Shown here: positions 10,901 through 20,952 of the stretch, piece by piece | How positions within the stretch are numbered: position 1 is the first letter of the stretch | Layout of the letters: each line of letters starts with the position of its first letter | Assembly: GCA_023055505.1 (NCBI GenBank) | Contig: JALIRH010000004.1 | Span: forward strand, 11,961,368-12,025,367 | Length of the DNA: 64,000 bases | Direction of reading: 5' to 3' | DNA from: Callipepla californica brunnescens | Lineage: Eukaryota > Chordata > Aves > Galliformes > Odontophoridae | The notes under the pieces: model-generated | Database searches by the model: none | Told to the model about the DNA's origin: nothing | The model's input: the letters and a program-made list of their open reading frames with translations, nothing else | Made by a program: the position numbers and the translations under genes

Positions 10901-13900
10901 TGCCACTGCCTTTCAGTGCTACAGCGGGGACACCAACATTAGGATGTGCGTGTTGTCAGTAACCAGCCTTCACTGTCTTTGATTTGGGGGAATGACAGGA
11001 TCCAAGGTGTGTGTACTTAACGTCTGTCCCAAAATGGGCGGGTTAGGAAAAGGACAAATTACGTTTGCTTTGAACGCGGTGGCGTGCAGGAGATGGCTGT
11101 AGACCAAGGTTGCCCTTTTGCTGGCAGCGCATCACAAAAGTTGGGCCGCAGTTAACCGCAGCGGTTGTAATTTCGAAGGCTGGCAGAGCACGGGGCGAAA
11201 TGCCCTTCTGAAGGTGGGTATTGGTCTGGGCCGCAATGAAGCGTCACAGATACGTGATCAGATGGACAGAGGGGACTTCTGCAGAGCGCTGAAGGCTTTA
11301 GTTTCACTGGTAAAGCGTTTACACCAAAGTTATTTTATCGTAATGCAGGAGATGCGTGGTTTAATACTTAACGCTGTTGCACTGAGCTCTCTAAGCTGCC
11401 CATCCCTTTGATTTCATTCAGGGGTTTGACAGATGGTTTGTATTTTTTCAACCCAGAGGAAGTTGTATTCTGATAAAAGCTGAAGGAATGTATCTCAGGT
11501 TCTCGCGTATAATGTGTCATTTCCCTTTCTTCCTCACAAAATCAGATGTTGACTTCACGCCACTTTTCCCTTTTCTTTTCAATTCCCCTCCAAGGTGTGC
11601 GCTGCCACAGATCAAACGCATTCCTGTTCAGCAGAAAGAGTCTTAGCATTAAAACGTGGATTACTCTTATTAAAAAACGCACAGCAAAACCACGCTAAAT
11701 GGCAGAGATAGCCCCTTAAGGAATCATGGGAGTGGCTTTGTGGAGAGACCTACAGCACTGCAGTCTGGAAGGGGGCCCAGCCTCTTGTCAGCATGGTGTC
11801 ACATCAGAATGTAACTGATTGTCCGCCAATTCTTGGGACCCCCGTCACTTAGTTATGCCACATTTACATTAAATCCCTGTTGCCAGGATGGATGGCAGCC
11901 GCTGACAAGAGACTAGGTCGAGACAAAGCATTTTTAAGATGAAACCTTAATTTAAATATGGATTATCTGCCTCCTTACAGGGTTAAGCAGTCTCTCTCTT
12001 CCTTTCTTTTTACCGATGTTGCTGTTCATTAAAGCCGTATTCCTTCGAATGTCAGTGCGTTAAAGGGCCGAGGGACAGCGGCCGGGGCGCACCTAGGTGG
12101 TGCGAAATAACTGGGCAGCGGGAGCGGGTTTCCCCAGCGGCACTGCGGTGCACGAGCGGAGCTGTGTGACGCTCGGGGCCGTGCTCGGCTGCGGTCCCCC
12201 AGGTGTCGGTGTCCCGCCAGGCGCCGTGCGAAGCGGGCTGCCCGTGTGGACGAGCGTGGGCAGGCTGGGGCCTGCGGCGGCTCGGAACGGGAGGTACCCG
12301 CATTTGGGTGCAGCAGCTGGCAGCTGCAGCTGTGCTGGGAGAAGAGAGCGGATGTGTATGGGCAGGCTTCTTCAGCAATCATTTCAGTCTTTTTTTTTTT
12401 CTTTTTTTTTTTTTCCCCTCTTCTTTCTTCATACAGATGTTAAATTTATTTCAAACCCGCCTTCCATGATCGCAGCTGGCAGTGTGGTAGCAGCTGTGCA
12501 AGGCCTGCATCTGGGGAACACTAACACTTTCCTCTCCTATCAATGCCTCACACATTTCCTATCACAAGTTATCAAATGTGATCCGGTAAGTGACTCTTCT
12601 CAGTTGATCCTTGTGCCTTAGAGTTTAAGAATGAATGCCTGCTCGCCGCGCAGTTGCTAATCTGGCAGTAAATCTTGATAAAGGTCAAACCTCAGAGTGT
12701 GTTTTTTGAAGACGTTCGCTGGTGTTGGTCCCCGATCCTCGCTGTCCTTACAGCCATTAATAAAGGGCAGTGACAGTGCTGCAGTTTACTGATAGGAGCA
12801 CCACGTCCAGCTCTGGTGTTCTTGAGAGGCGGATCTGACAGTGCAGGCCGAGCTGGGGCAACTGCAAAAGCCGTACTGGTTTGTAGGTAATGACACAGCA
12901 GTCTGCGCAAAACGCAAGCCATCAAAATACAGACGAGGAAATAGTTATGGGATTGCAATAAATGGACCTCGTGTTTATCTCTGACCTTATCTTTGACCAT
13001 TCTCAAGGCCTTTTTATTGCGCCAAGTGGTGTGAAAAAACCCTTCTTAAAAGAGTTCTAATGATCTGATTTGGTTTATTACGTGCTAGACCTGCACAGTA
13101 GCCAGCATTGAATTCCTTTTAGGAACAAATGCTCGTCCCACAACTTTCTGACAAGGTAGATGGTCCTCACAGGACTTTCATTTTGCCCCGCAGCTTCCAG
13201 GAGATGCACATCAGTAACTAGTGAGCAATAAACCTTTCATGAGTGAATGGGCCAGGAAGGGAGCCTACAAGGAAGACCTAAAGTCAATGATCCATGTCAT
13301 AATGGTGTGTGAAGTTGGGGCAGAGTTGAGCTTTGTTTTGTAACAATGTGGAAGACCAATAAATAGATGCTTTTAAAAGGTTCCTGTGAGGTCTCCCAGC
13401 GCTGGACAATGAGACAGATAAAGACAACTCCGTGGTTAGGGCAGAATCTTTGAGATGCTGTTAAATAATTTTGCACGTTAACAGTTTAAATTCGTAGAGA
13501 GTTCTGTCAGTCCAGGTCCATCAGAAAAAGTTCTGTGTAACTGGACGTTGTCGACAGGATTGAATGATTTCTGGAGAGATGAATGCATCGTAATGAATTA
13601 TTCACAACGGAATGTTTTACGTTAGATAGACGATGTGGAGCAGTTGCTGACAAACGTTATATCACAGCTTATTATTTTGATGGCTTTCACAGTGCCTCAG
13701 TACTTGGTGTTTGTTTTTGCCCTTTACGTTACCTCAGCTGCAGTAGCACGGATCCAGCGCTGAAGTGTTAAGATATTACAGGAACTTGAAATGCTGAAAT
13801 AAAACGCTGTAAATATCCTGCAGCTCAGTTTGGTACGTACCTGAAATGCTCAGTGTAGGTACATCAGTGGGTACGGTAGGCCTCTCCTTGGCACAAGGTG

Positions 13901-16900
13901 ACTGAAGCAGGTACTGAGGAAAAATTGGAGGCTTGCTGTTGGTACTGACAGCGTCTGACTCAAACAGAAGTATCATTTAATCATGCCTGACCGAGCACTG
14001 AAGGAGATGCTCTCACACCTTGGAGAACAAGAGCACGTCCTTATATAACTTGGCTTATTGGATAACAGAGCTCTTTTAGAAGAGTTTAGCGAGAAGAGAA
14101 TCAGCGCTTGCTTATTTTTTATTGTCCAGGGTTGCTGTAAGGCTGCAACCTGTGTGACCTGAACTTACTACAGCAAATCGGTTGCTGGTTACTACAGCAA
14201 ATTGACACCAAAAAAGTTACACTTAATGTAGTTATATATTGTGTTAATGTAGATACATATTGTGTTTGAAATGGAATAAGAGCACAGCATCTTTCACTGC
14301 TATTAGTTTGGAAAGGACAAATTGCTTGGTGTTGTGCAATTTCCCATAAGACAGGCCCACCTAAGCCCACTGCTGTATCTGTTTTGCTGGCATCCGCATG
14401 AAGTTTGCTACTCCGCAGTGATGGTTCCCCTTTGCCATCCTGCACAACTGAATCCATTTATACTGAATTGGGCTGAAATATTAAAGAGTGTGCATTATAA
14501 CAACATGGCAAACGTTCTCCCAGATTTATCTATCAGCCGGATCAGCTGGGCTGTTGGATTTCAGGTTATATAATTACACTTTTTTTTTTAACCTTTATTC
14601 TCAAAGAAAGCTGAATCTAAAGTAAAATGGATATCACCTGATTGGAATTCCTTTATGGTTCATGTTTATGTTGGTAGGAGTCCAATTTCCCATTTTGCCT
14701 TTGATCAGGGGTAATTAGAAGTCAGATAATCACAATTAGAAGTCTTGGGCTGTCTTCCATCATTCTATTCTTGACCCCATCATCCAAACAGATGGAATTT
14801 TACCTGACATTCATTTCCAGGCCAGAAATTTGCTAAACTAGATTAGATTGGGTTTCCATGCTGTCTGTTAGTGCATTGGAATTCGTCTCCTGCCTGCCCC
14901 TACTCAGAGGCACCTTCAGACATGTGCTTGTTATCCACAGCGGGTCAGGCAGTAACAAAGGATTTCCAAGCAGCTTCTTTTTGTTGTTGTTTGTTTCCTT
15001 TAGTATCTGACCCCTGGAGTGTGATCATGTCTGCTGTGTGTGCTAAGGGTATTTGACCACATCAGTTAAGCTAGCGAGTCTTTTTTTTTTTTTTTCCACT
15101 GAGGATCTTAATTAATCCAGGAAGGGTTTATGACCTTGAACAAACTGTGGGCATTGAAAATTTGGGTAGCGAAGCAGAAGAGTTGTTGGGAGAAGTTATC
15201 AGAATAATGCACAAGTTTAGTGTTTGCTTTTCAGCGCTGAGAAATACTGAGAACGAAAAAAAGCTTTCATTAGGCTGTTCACGGTGAATTTGGTATTCTG
15301 CAGTTATTTTTGCTAGCCCTAAGGTATTCCTGCAGGCAGACCTCTCCTCTGGTAATTGACTGAATGATACACGATTGGAACCAAAGTGCTTAAAGCACTT
15401 AAAAGTACTGTTCAGCACCTGCAGCAGCAGACTACCGCTCAGAAAAATTGGAAGGACGACGTTTAAAAATATACATAGAGCAGACAGGATTTGCTTTGCT
15501 CTGAAAATAAATGGGCTTCATTGTGGAACCCCAGGCACACTGCCTTGTTGTAACAGAATTATCTGAACAAGTGCCTGGGTTTGTAAAAGTGAAAGTCCCC
15601 AAACCTCGATTCACGTACTGTGTAATGCTGTAATTCCAGCAGTGACTGAGCTGCGTGGTGCGGGACGTGCGAGCAGAAGCTGCACAGACAGGATTGATCT
15701 GTCACATCTCGGGAAGGGGTGAGCGGCTTCGCAGGGATCTTAGTGGGAAGGCCAGAGGAATGCGGGAGCCAAAGGCATCATGACTTCAGGATATGAGGCG
15801 TTCCTTTTTGTCATTTAAAACGCTGTGTGTCTCTGTCAAGAGGAAATATTACACTAGGGTTTAAACCAAGGAAGGTCATAGGTTATGTGTTTTCAGTGAG
15901 CTGTAACTGATGGTCTGATCTGCTTAGAGGTAGGATTAACCTCCCTCTCTCTCAGAAAGGCCTCGCAGAGAATTGTTTGCTTGGGTTTCTAATCTTATTT
16001 TACCCCAAATGCCATGTGCCCTTATTGGTGGCAGAGGAGATTCTTGTGGTAGTGGAATCAGTGAAAAGCTGGTAGATCACACAAGAAGCCTCTGAATGAA
16101 GGCAGAATTGAAACTGGGAAATAAAGAAAACAGCAGGCAGGTCACCCTCTCAGGAAAACAACATTCATTCTCAGTCATGCACATCCTAACACTTTTGACG
16201 GCAATTTATCATGGAAGACTGGGTTCACCGCAAGGGCTAACACATGTCATAGGTTAAATCAGAAAAGGCAGTACTGAAAGGAAACTTCAAAGTCCTTCAG
16301 ACACAGAGTTAAATATGTTGGGAAAAAGCTTTACGATATTTGTTGTAAAGATGAGAGTAAACAACATGCTGGAGGACTGCTGGCAAAACAGTGGGATTGT
16401 TGTGCCTGTTTGAGGCACCAGTTCTGTGCCCTGGCAGTGGATGTGCGTGGCTGTGAAGCCAGGAGGTGGGACAGGTTGAGCTGACAGGCCTTCTCCGCAT
16501 GGAACTGCTGCGCATCAGTAGGTAGACTTGGATGTGCCCGCTCGTGGTGTGCTCAGTGGCTGGGGAAGTTCCCCTTTCCCGCAGCAGACCTGGTCCTGCT
16601 GTGGGCTCTTGCTGCTCTCCGTTCAGACTGCAGCCTGTGCTGGCAGTGCAGCCGTGGCACCTCCCCGAGCAGGCACCCAGCTCCAGGCGCAGCTGTGAAG
16701 CTGGGGAAAAAGCTCTCTCTCTGACTGAGCTGTCAGGGTGGATGCAGTAGCAGAATGAAAGCGTGGCAGCACCTTAGCTGGTGGCGCTCCCAAAAGATCT
16801 CTGCACTTTGGGGTCACACAGGTGGTTGTGTTTCCCTGTTCAGATGCTTTCTGAGTTAGAGATCAGTTAGCAAACCCGAGCTGCCCACCACTGCAGACAG

Positions 16901-17512
16901 TAGCAGCCGGCAGGCAGCTTCAGCTTTGTGTTACCTAAGCATCCATGAACGTGCCACTTTTGTTGAAGAACTTTCTCTGCCAAGGTCCTGCCAGGGTGGC
17001 TACTGCCCGTGTCACTGCAGGAGTGCGCAGTCCCACGTCCACAGAGCTCTGTGTGCTGACACGAGGAGCAGAGTGACAGTTGTTGCCAGAGGAGCACGTG
17101 TGGAGCTGCTCACTGAGGCCGTTAAATGGAAGATGGCAGGAGTTATTGCTGAAGGCTGGAGCCAGGCTAGCGCCCTGCAGCAGTTTGGACAGCTCAGCCA
17201 GCCCTTGCTCTGTTCAGCGTTCCTCTTCCTGCACTCCCAGATAACTCGTCTGTATTTCTCTTGACGTTTCAAGAAATGGTCTTTTGCCTGTGATCTTAGT
17301 ATTTTTTTCTAAAGGAGCCTGGGTCTTTTTCTCTCCTCCCGCTTAATCTTCCCTAGGATTGTTTACGAGCCTGCCAAGAACAGATTGAATCCCTCCTTGA
17401 ATCCAGTCTACGCCAGGCACAGCAGCACAACGTATCTTCAGAAACAAAGACTGTAGAGGATGAAGCAGACCTTTCCTGCACACCCACTGATGTGCGAGAT
17501 GTGAACATTTAA
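4748..17512 (+). CDS. CCND1: Cyclin D1, five coding exons
   Basis: Joined exons 4748-4945, 6368-6583, 7094-7253, 12437-12585 and 17357-17512 give 879 bases, 292 codons plus TAA. All four introns have GT-AG ends. Exon lengths 198, 216, 160, 149 and 156 fit the cyclin D family layout. Visible motifs are the RB-binding LLCCE (residues 5-9), a cyclin box over roughly residues 28-152 with the CDK-contact Lys112 in ASKMKE, the C-terminal LLESSL helix, and a TPTDV degron with the phosphothreonine at 283 (human Thr286). The protein activates CDK4/6, which phosphorylate RB in G1. Human cyclin D1 has 295 residues; the shortfall lies in the acidic tract before the degron. The start ATG has G at -3 and +4. 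The CRE, TCF and octamer sites suggest growth-factor and Wnt control. Confidence 0.98.
4946..6367 (+). other. CCND1: CCND1 intron 1
   Basis: 1,422 bases, GC-rich, bounded by GTGTGT and CCCGCAG. It contains a GGGGAATTCC kappa-B decamer (5767-5776), a TGACGTCT CRE variant (5915-5922), a G-run at 5377-5386 and a short AT-rich island (5880-5910). Confidence 0.9.
5767..5776. promoter_or_regulatory. CCND1: Consensus kappa-B decamer in CCND1 intron 1
   Basis: GGGGAATTCC fits the NF-kappa-B consensus GGGRNWYYCC at every position. An identical decamer occurs in intron 3 at 9493-9502. NF-kappa-B control of cyclin D1 is known in mammals through promoter sites; use of these intronic sites is inferred. 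Confidence 0.4.
6368..6583 (+). CDS. CCND1: CCND1 coding exon 2
   Basis: 216 bases, residues 67-138, in phase 0 at both ends (CCCGCAG|GTC, CTG|GTAATT). It opens [12 protein letters not shown] and ends SIRPDELL. It carries much of the first cyclin fold, including the MNYLDRFLS helix and Lys112, which contacts CDK4. Chicken has Phe and Leu in the FEPLKK stretch where human has Leu and Val. Confidence 0.97.
6584..7093 (+). other. CCND1: CCND1 intron 2
   Basis: 510 bases with GTAATT donor and TTTGCAG acceptor after a long C/T tract. It holds two poly-C runs (about 6741-6754 and 6805-6818) and a strong CTCF-like motif at 6869-6882. Confidence 0.9.
6869..6882 (-). promoter_or_regulatory. CTCF-like motif in CCND1 intron 2
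   Basis: The reverse complement reads CCGCTAGAGGGCGC, which matches the CTCF core CCASYAGRKGGCRS at 13 of 14 positions by eye. Motif orientation is minus. Binding is inferred. Confidence 0.5.
7094..7253 (+). CDS. CCND1: CCND1 coding exon 3
   Basis: 160 bases starting [12 protein letters not shown] after TTTGCAG and ending GCTACAG|GTATGAG. The last base is the first of the GAT codon (Asp192) completed in exon 4. It covers the end of the first cyclin fold and the linker to the second. Confidence 0.97.
9493..9502. promoter_or_regulatory. CCND1: Second kappa-B decamer, CCND1 intron 3
   Basis: GGGGAATTCC, identical to the copy at 5767-5776, with unrelated flanks (GA before, TTCTG after), so it is not part of a longer duplication. 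Confidence 0.35.
10260..10278 (+). repeat. CT microsatellite
   Basis: A pure CT dinucleotide run after a C-rich lead-in, ending in a T tract. Likely polymorphic. Confidence 0.8.
10385..10675. promoter_or_regulatory. CCND1: Candidate conserved enhancer block in CCND1 intron 3
   Basis: A low-repeat stretch rich in developmental motifs: CCAATTACAGG, CCTGATTAATATGCTG, AAATTAGTGG and GTCATTTAAACTTC. The density of homeodomain-type TAAT/ATTA cores and lack of simple repeats are typical of vertebrate conserved non-coding elements. No alignment was made, so both conservation and activity are inferred. Confidence 0.35.
11790..12000. promoter_or_regulatory. CCND1: Second candidate conserved block in CCND1 intron 3
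   Basis: From the ACATCAGAATGTAACTGATT stretch to the TTTAAATATGGATTATCTGC stretch the sequence is complex, repeat-free and holds NF-Y-like (CCAAT), homeodomain-like and GATTA cores. Called by appearance only. Confidence 0.25.
12437..12585 (+). CDS. CCND1: CCND1 coding exon 4
   Basis: 149 bases from the last two bases of the Asp192 codon to Pro241 (GATCCG|GTAAGT), covering the second cyclin fold (DVKFISNPP to VIKCDP). The last codon is CCG. In human the equivalent codon carries the G870A variant linked to the intron-4-retaining D1b isoform. The chicken donor GTAAGT is close to optimal. Confidence 0.97.
12586..17356 (+). other. CCND1: CCND1 intron 4
   Basis: 4,771 bases from GTAAGT to TTCCCTAG. 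Reading on from exon 4 adds 11 residues ([11 protein letters not shown]) before a stop ending at 12621. Blocks near 12950-13380 and 14620-14860 resemble conserved non-coding DNA, the second with TTTGATCAGG and paired AATTAGAAG motifs. No second gene is supported here. Confidence 0.9.
17357..17512 (+). CDS. CCND1: CCND1 coding exon 5 with stop
   Basis: 156 bases, 51 codons plus TAA, in phase 0 after CCCTAG. It starts [18 protein letters not shown], which forms the C-terminal helix, and ends [10 protein letters not shown]. The Thr-Pro at 283-284 is the GSK3-type phosphodegron. The acidic run present in human is reduced here to a short VEDEAD. Confidence 0.97.
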
Positions 17513-18499
17513 GAGGACTTCTTCTAACGGGTTTGCTTGGCAAGAGAAGCAGACAAAGAAAGGGCATCTGAGAAGGAATCAGCATCGGGATCTCCCCCCC
17601 AGAAACCCTTTTCTCCAGGACATTTTTATACCAGAAGGGAAAACCAGTCTTGTTATATTTTTTCCTGCTCTGTCTCCCTTCCATCTGTGACTTCAAACAA
17701 ACAAATAAACAAAAAATACCCCAAAAACTGTCTTAAAAAAAGGAAAAAAATAGTATTTGCATTGCCCCCAGGGGTTTGTGCTACAAAAATAGAGGATTTT
17801 ATACAATAATAATCAACTAGTTTTTATATTAAAGTGTTCTTGTCTGTATGTTGTAAAAATAGGCATTAACACACAAAATGTCTCCAGGGGAGGTATTAGA
17901 TTTGATTTCTTACATATAAAACCAACCAACCAACCATTTTTAAAGTAGAAGAGGGTTTTTTTTAGATAGTAAATGAAATATCCTTTTTTTTTTTTCCTTT
18001 AAAAAGCATAACTTTAACGCAGTTCTAGGCTTTTCTGTATCTTGCTTGCTTATGCATTTAGTCACTTTATAATTCATCTGTAAATGTTTATTTTATTTCC
18101 TTAGGTTTTGTTTTTTTTATCCTCTTCACCTTATAAATGGTTAACATAACCCATAAGTTAGTGTATGTTAGTATACAGCATTATTATATGTTAATCTTTT
18201 ATTTTTTTTTTTGTGCCTGTGGATTGCCTGTGCGTTTGTAGGGTTCCAGCTTAGCGTTGTTGGGAAAGGCCAATGTACTACTCATACGATACTCTATTAT
18301 AAAGAGAAACCGAAATAGTGACATAATATATTATATTTTTGTAATCTTCATATTTTTGTAGTTACCTGTGTAAAAAAAAAAAATGCTGGTCTGACCCCGC
18401 AGATATTCAGCCTAATGATGGTCAGGTTCAATCCACAGTTTAGTCCTTTATTTTTTTTTTTTTTTTCGTTTGTAATATTCTAAAACCATTCCATTCAAA

Positions 18500-18506
18500 G
18501 CACTTT
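18500..18506 (+). promoter_or_regulatory. CCND1: miR-17/20/106-type seed match in CCND1 3' UTR
   Basis: GCACTTT pairs with nucleotides 2-8 of the miR-17 family (7mer-m8). miR-17/20 control of cyclin D1 is established in mammals; use here is inferred. Confidence 0.45.
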
Positions 18507-19626
18507 CAGTCCATTAGATATAGGAAATACATTCTTTTATTGTGTGGGAATTTGTTTTTGGTTTTTGTTTTTTTTTTTTTTTAATGGAATGGTTTGGAAA
18601 TATATTAAGTGCTTGTTGGCAAACTCGGAATTGCAAAGCAAGTGCATTTAACTATGGTGTTAGAGGAAAGGTGATTTTGTTTTTGTTTTTTTTTCCGAAG
18701 GTTGTGTTCCAGTGAGAGAAATCGCATTCACAAATTGCCAGGATATCTTCCTATATCCTTTTCTATAGAAAAGTTGAAGTTTAGAAATCCTTTGGTGCCA
18801 ACACATCGTTCTGAATTAGGGGCCTTAAAGGTTCACGTATAGGACGCGTAGTTTAAGGACTGTCTCTAGATGTTTTACAACTGAAGGTTTTTAAACACTA
18901 AAATATATAATTTATAGTTAAGGCTAAAAAGAATATTTATTGCAGAGGATGTTCGTAAGGCCAGTATCATTTGTAAAATAATGCAATCGCCCCTTGTTAA
19001 AAAAGAAAAAAAGAATCTTTCTACCCTTGATGTCGCAGTTTTAACACAGCTTATTAAAGAAAAAGGACACGCTTCAGAGAACAAACCCAAAACCAAGCAG
19101 TCTATTTGGCCCCTTAGACATTTTCAATAGCAGTCTAACCATGAAAAAAAACGCCATAGTTAATAGATATGAAAATTGGAGTTACTTGAAAGAAGTTCTT
19201 ATTCCAGTATACGCCCCGTTTTTTTGTTTTGTTCTTTTTTATTTAGCTACAAATAGAGAATTTGCACATCTTGGCTATGTATCTTTTATTATTTTTAGGA
19301 AGTAGCTGAAGGGACGTGGACATAGCTGTTGAAGTTGATGCTCGAGGAGAATGTGATGGTGAAATGTATGTGAGAAAACTGCCGCTAAGGTGTTGATTGT
19401 AAAAACAATACGAAACAAACAAACAAAAAATAACCAAGAAAAAAAAAGTAAAAAAAAAAAAGAAAATTAAAAAATGAAAAAAATGAAAAAAAAAAAAAAG
19501 AAAAAGAGAAAAGAGAAAAGAAAAGGAGTGGATGCTCCATTTTTATTGAGCTGCTATGGATAAATTCCCAGCATGGTTTGAAAAAAAAAATTAACATTGC
19601 TTTTCTGTATCTTTGTCATTGTGTTT

Positions 19627-19634
19627 TGCTGCTA
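19627..19634 (+). promoter_or_regulatory. CCND1: miR-15/16 8mer seed match, site 1
   Basis: TGCTGCTA is a full 8mer for the miR-15/16/195/497 seed AGCAGCA. It lies about 2.1 kb into the UTR in a TTTTGCTGCTATTTTG context. Cyclin D1 is a validated miR-15/16 target in mammals. Confidence 0.6.
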
Positions 19635-19821
19635 TTTTGTGGATCAGTTTTTTTTTTTTTTTTTGTTATACAATGTCATATACTGCCATGTTATAGGTTT
19701 TAATTTTCTCATAGAAAATTATATTATTGACATCATTTTTTTTTTTTTGTAGATTTTTTATGTGATCAATTTTTACTTAATGTGATTACTGCTCTATTCC
19801 AAAAAGGTTCCTGTTTCACAA

Positions 19822-19828
19822 TACCTCA
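19822..19828 (+). promoter_or_regulatory. CCND1: let-7 seed match (7mer-A1) in a conserved UTR block
   Basis: TACCTCA pairs with the let-7/miR-98 seed. The surrounding CTGTTTCACAATACCTCAT is, as far as I recall, also in the human CCND1 UTR. let-7 repression of cyclin D1 is known in mammals. Confidence 0.55.
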
Positions 19829-20388
19829 TACTTCAGTTAACCGTGTCTAGACCAGGTTTTAATGTTCGTACACAGTGCCTCATAGTTCTACTGCAAATGG
19901 AAATGCATCGAACGTTATTCTGAATGGGTCTCGCGATTTGCAACTAGGTTGCAGGAGTTGAAAAAACAGCAGACATTTCAGAAGACCGAGTAATGTCGCT
20001 TCTCGTTGTTACGCAGTTTTTAAAGCTGGATTCTTTGTCTGATCTGGGGTTTATTATCATAGTAGTTCTAAGCTGTGTTATTAGCCACATTGATATATGA
20101 AAGGTGCATTATAATATAACTTTTGTATGCCACCTGATGTGCTTCCCGTCAGCTGGGACGCATCGTTTGGTATGTTAGGTTATCTTCTGGAACTCTTAAG
20201 TATTTTGTGTGTTTAATCTGTTATGATATACTAGGGTTGGTTTTGTTTTTGGTTTATTTTTTTTCTTTTTTTTTTTTTTTTTTTTTTTGTTAATTATAGC
20301 ATAATGCTAATTTAAAAAGCCTGTAAATCTCATAAATAAGCCAGCTAACAGAGTTGTATGCTGAAGAATAATCTAGCTGTTGCCTGTA

Positions 20389-20396
20389 TGCTGCTA
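20389..20396 (+). promoter_or_regulatory. CCND1: miR-15/16 8mer seed match, site 2
   Basis: A second TGCTGCTA, 762 bases downstream of the first, near the end of the UTR. Confidence 0.55.
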
Positions 20397-20931
20397 AACC
20401 AAAACAGAATTAGAACTCTTTTGAGGCAAATGCAGTTAAGACCCTACATAGTGCATAAACAGAGCATTGCAATGCTACTAGCAGTCGCAGGACCCAGGAG
20501 GACTGGATACATTCTGTCCAAATTTCAGGAACATTTCTTACTGCTTACCTCATAAAACACTTCTGTTTGTGGCATCTCTGTGTCTCTGAACCAAACGTGA
20601 TTACTGAGTTAGTGGTTGTTGGTTATGTTATGTGTTACACTGAGCGGCAGTGTGTACTGCAAATTTCTTTCAATATTGTACGTACTGAAATGCCAAATCC
20701 GGATACGTGGGTTCATGTGCCAACAGAGATGCTTTGTTTGTCACGTTGTTATAACAATCTGTAGTAAGCAAGCAATTCAGATTTGTACGTTTTTATATTG
20801 TACTTATTGGCATCACTGGTCTGAAATGCACATTTTCACCAACAGACCTGTAACAGACAAGTTTCCAGCAAAAGAAAAAAAAAACAACAAAAAAACCAAC
20901 AAAAAAAACAACAACAACACTAAAGTCTAGA

Positions 20932-20937
20932 AATAAA
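20932..20937 (+). terminator. CCND1: CCND1 distal polyadenylation signal
   Basis: AATAAA is followed 15-20 bases later by the likely cleavage point (about 20952) and then a GU/U-rich stretch, TTGTTGTGTCGTTTT (20960-20974). The flanks match the human CCND1 3' end. Confidence 0.85.
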
Positions 20938-20952
20938 ATTGGTAAAACCCAG

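Larger units (their letters stand above)
7254..12436 (+). other. CCND1: CCND1 intron 3
   Basis: 5,183 bases with GTATGA donor and CATACAG acceptor. It includes GT and CT microsatellites (about 7863-7880 and 10260-10278), an A-run (9629-9641), a second kappa-B decamer (9493-9502), a T-rich stretch before exon 4 (12391-12416), and two blocks that look like conserved regulatory DNA (about 10385-10675 and 11790-12000). No alternative coding exon was recognised. Confidence 0.9.
17513..20952 (+). other. CCND1: CCND1 3' UTR
   Basis: About 3.4 kb, AU-rich, with many T and A homopolymers (for example 18453-18466, 18569-18582, 20263-20288). It ends in TCTAGAAATAAAATTGG followed by TAAAACCC, which is nearly the same as the end of the human CCND1 mRNA as I remember it. 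A block at about 19660-19845 also closely follows the human UTR. Sites for miR-15/16, let-7 and miR-17 families are listed separately. An internal ATTAAA at 17828-17833 could give a short-UTR form. Confidence 0.85.

Noticed and set aside
20861..20930. A-rich stretch as a retrogene poly(A) tail
   Set aside because: It lies inside the CCND1 3' UTR just before the homologous polyadenylation site and has no target-site duplication.
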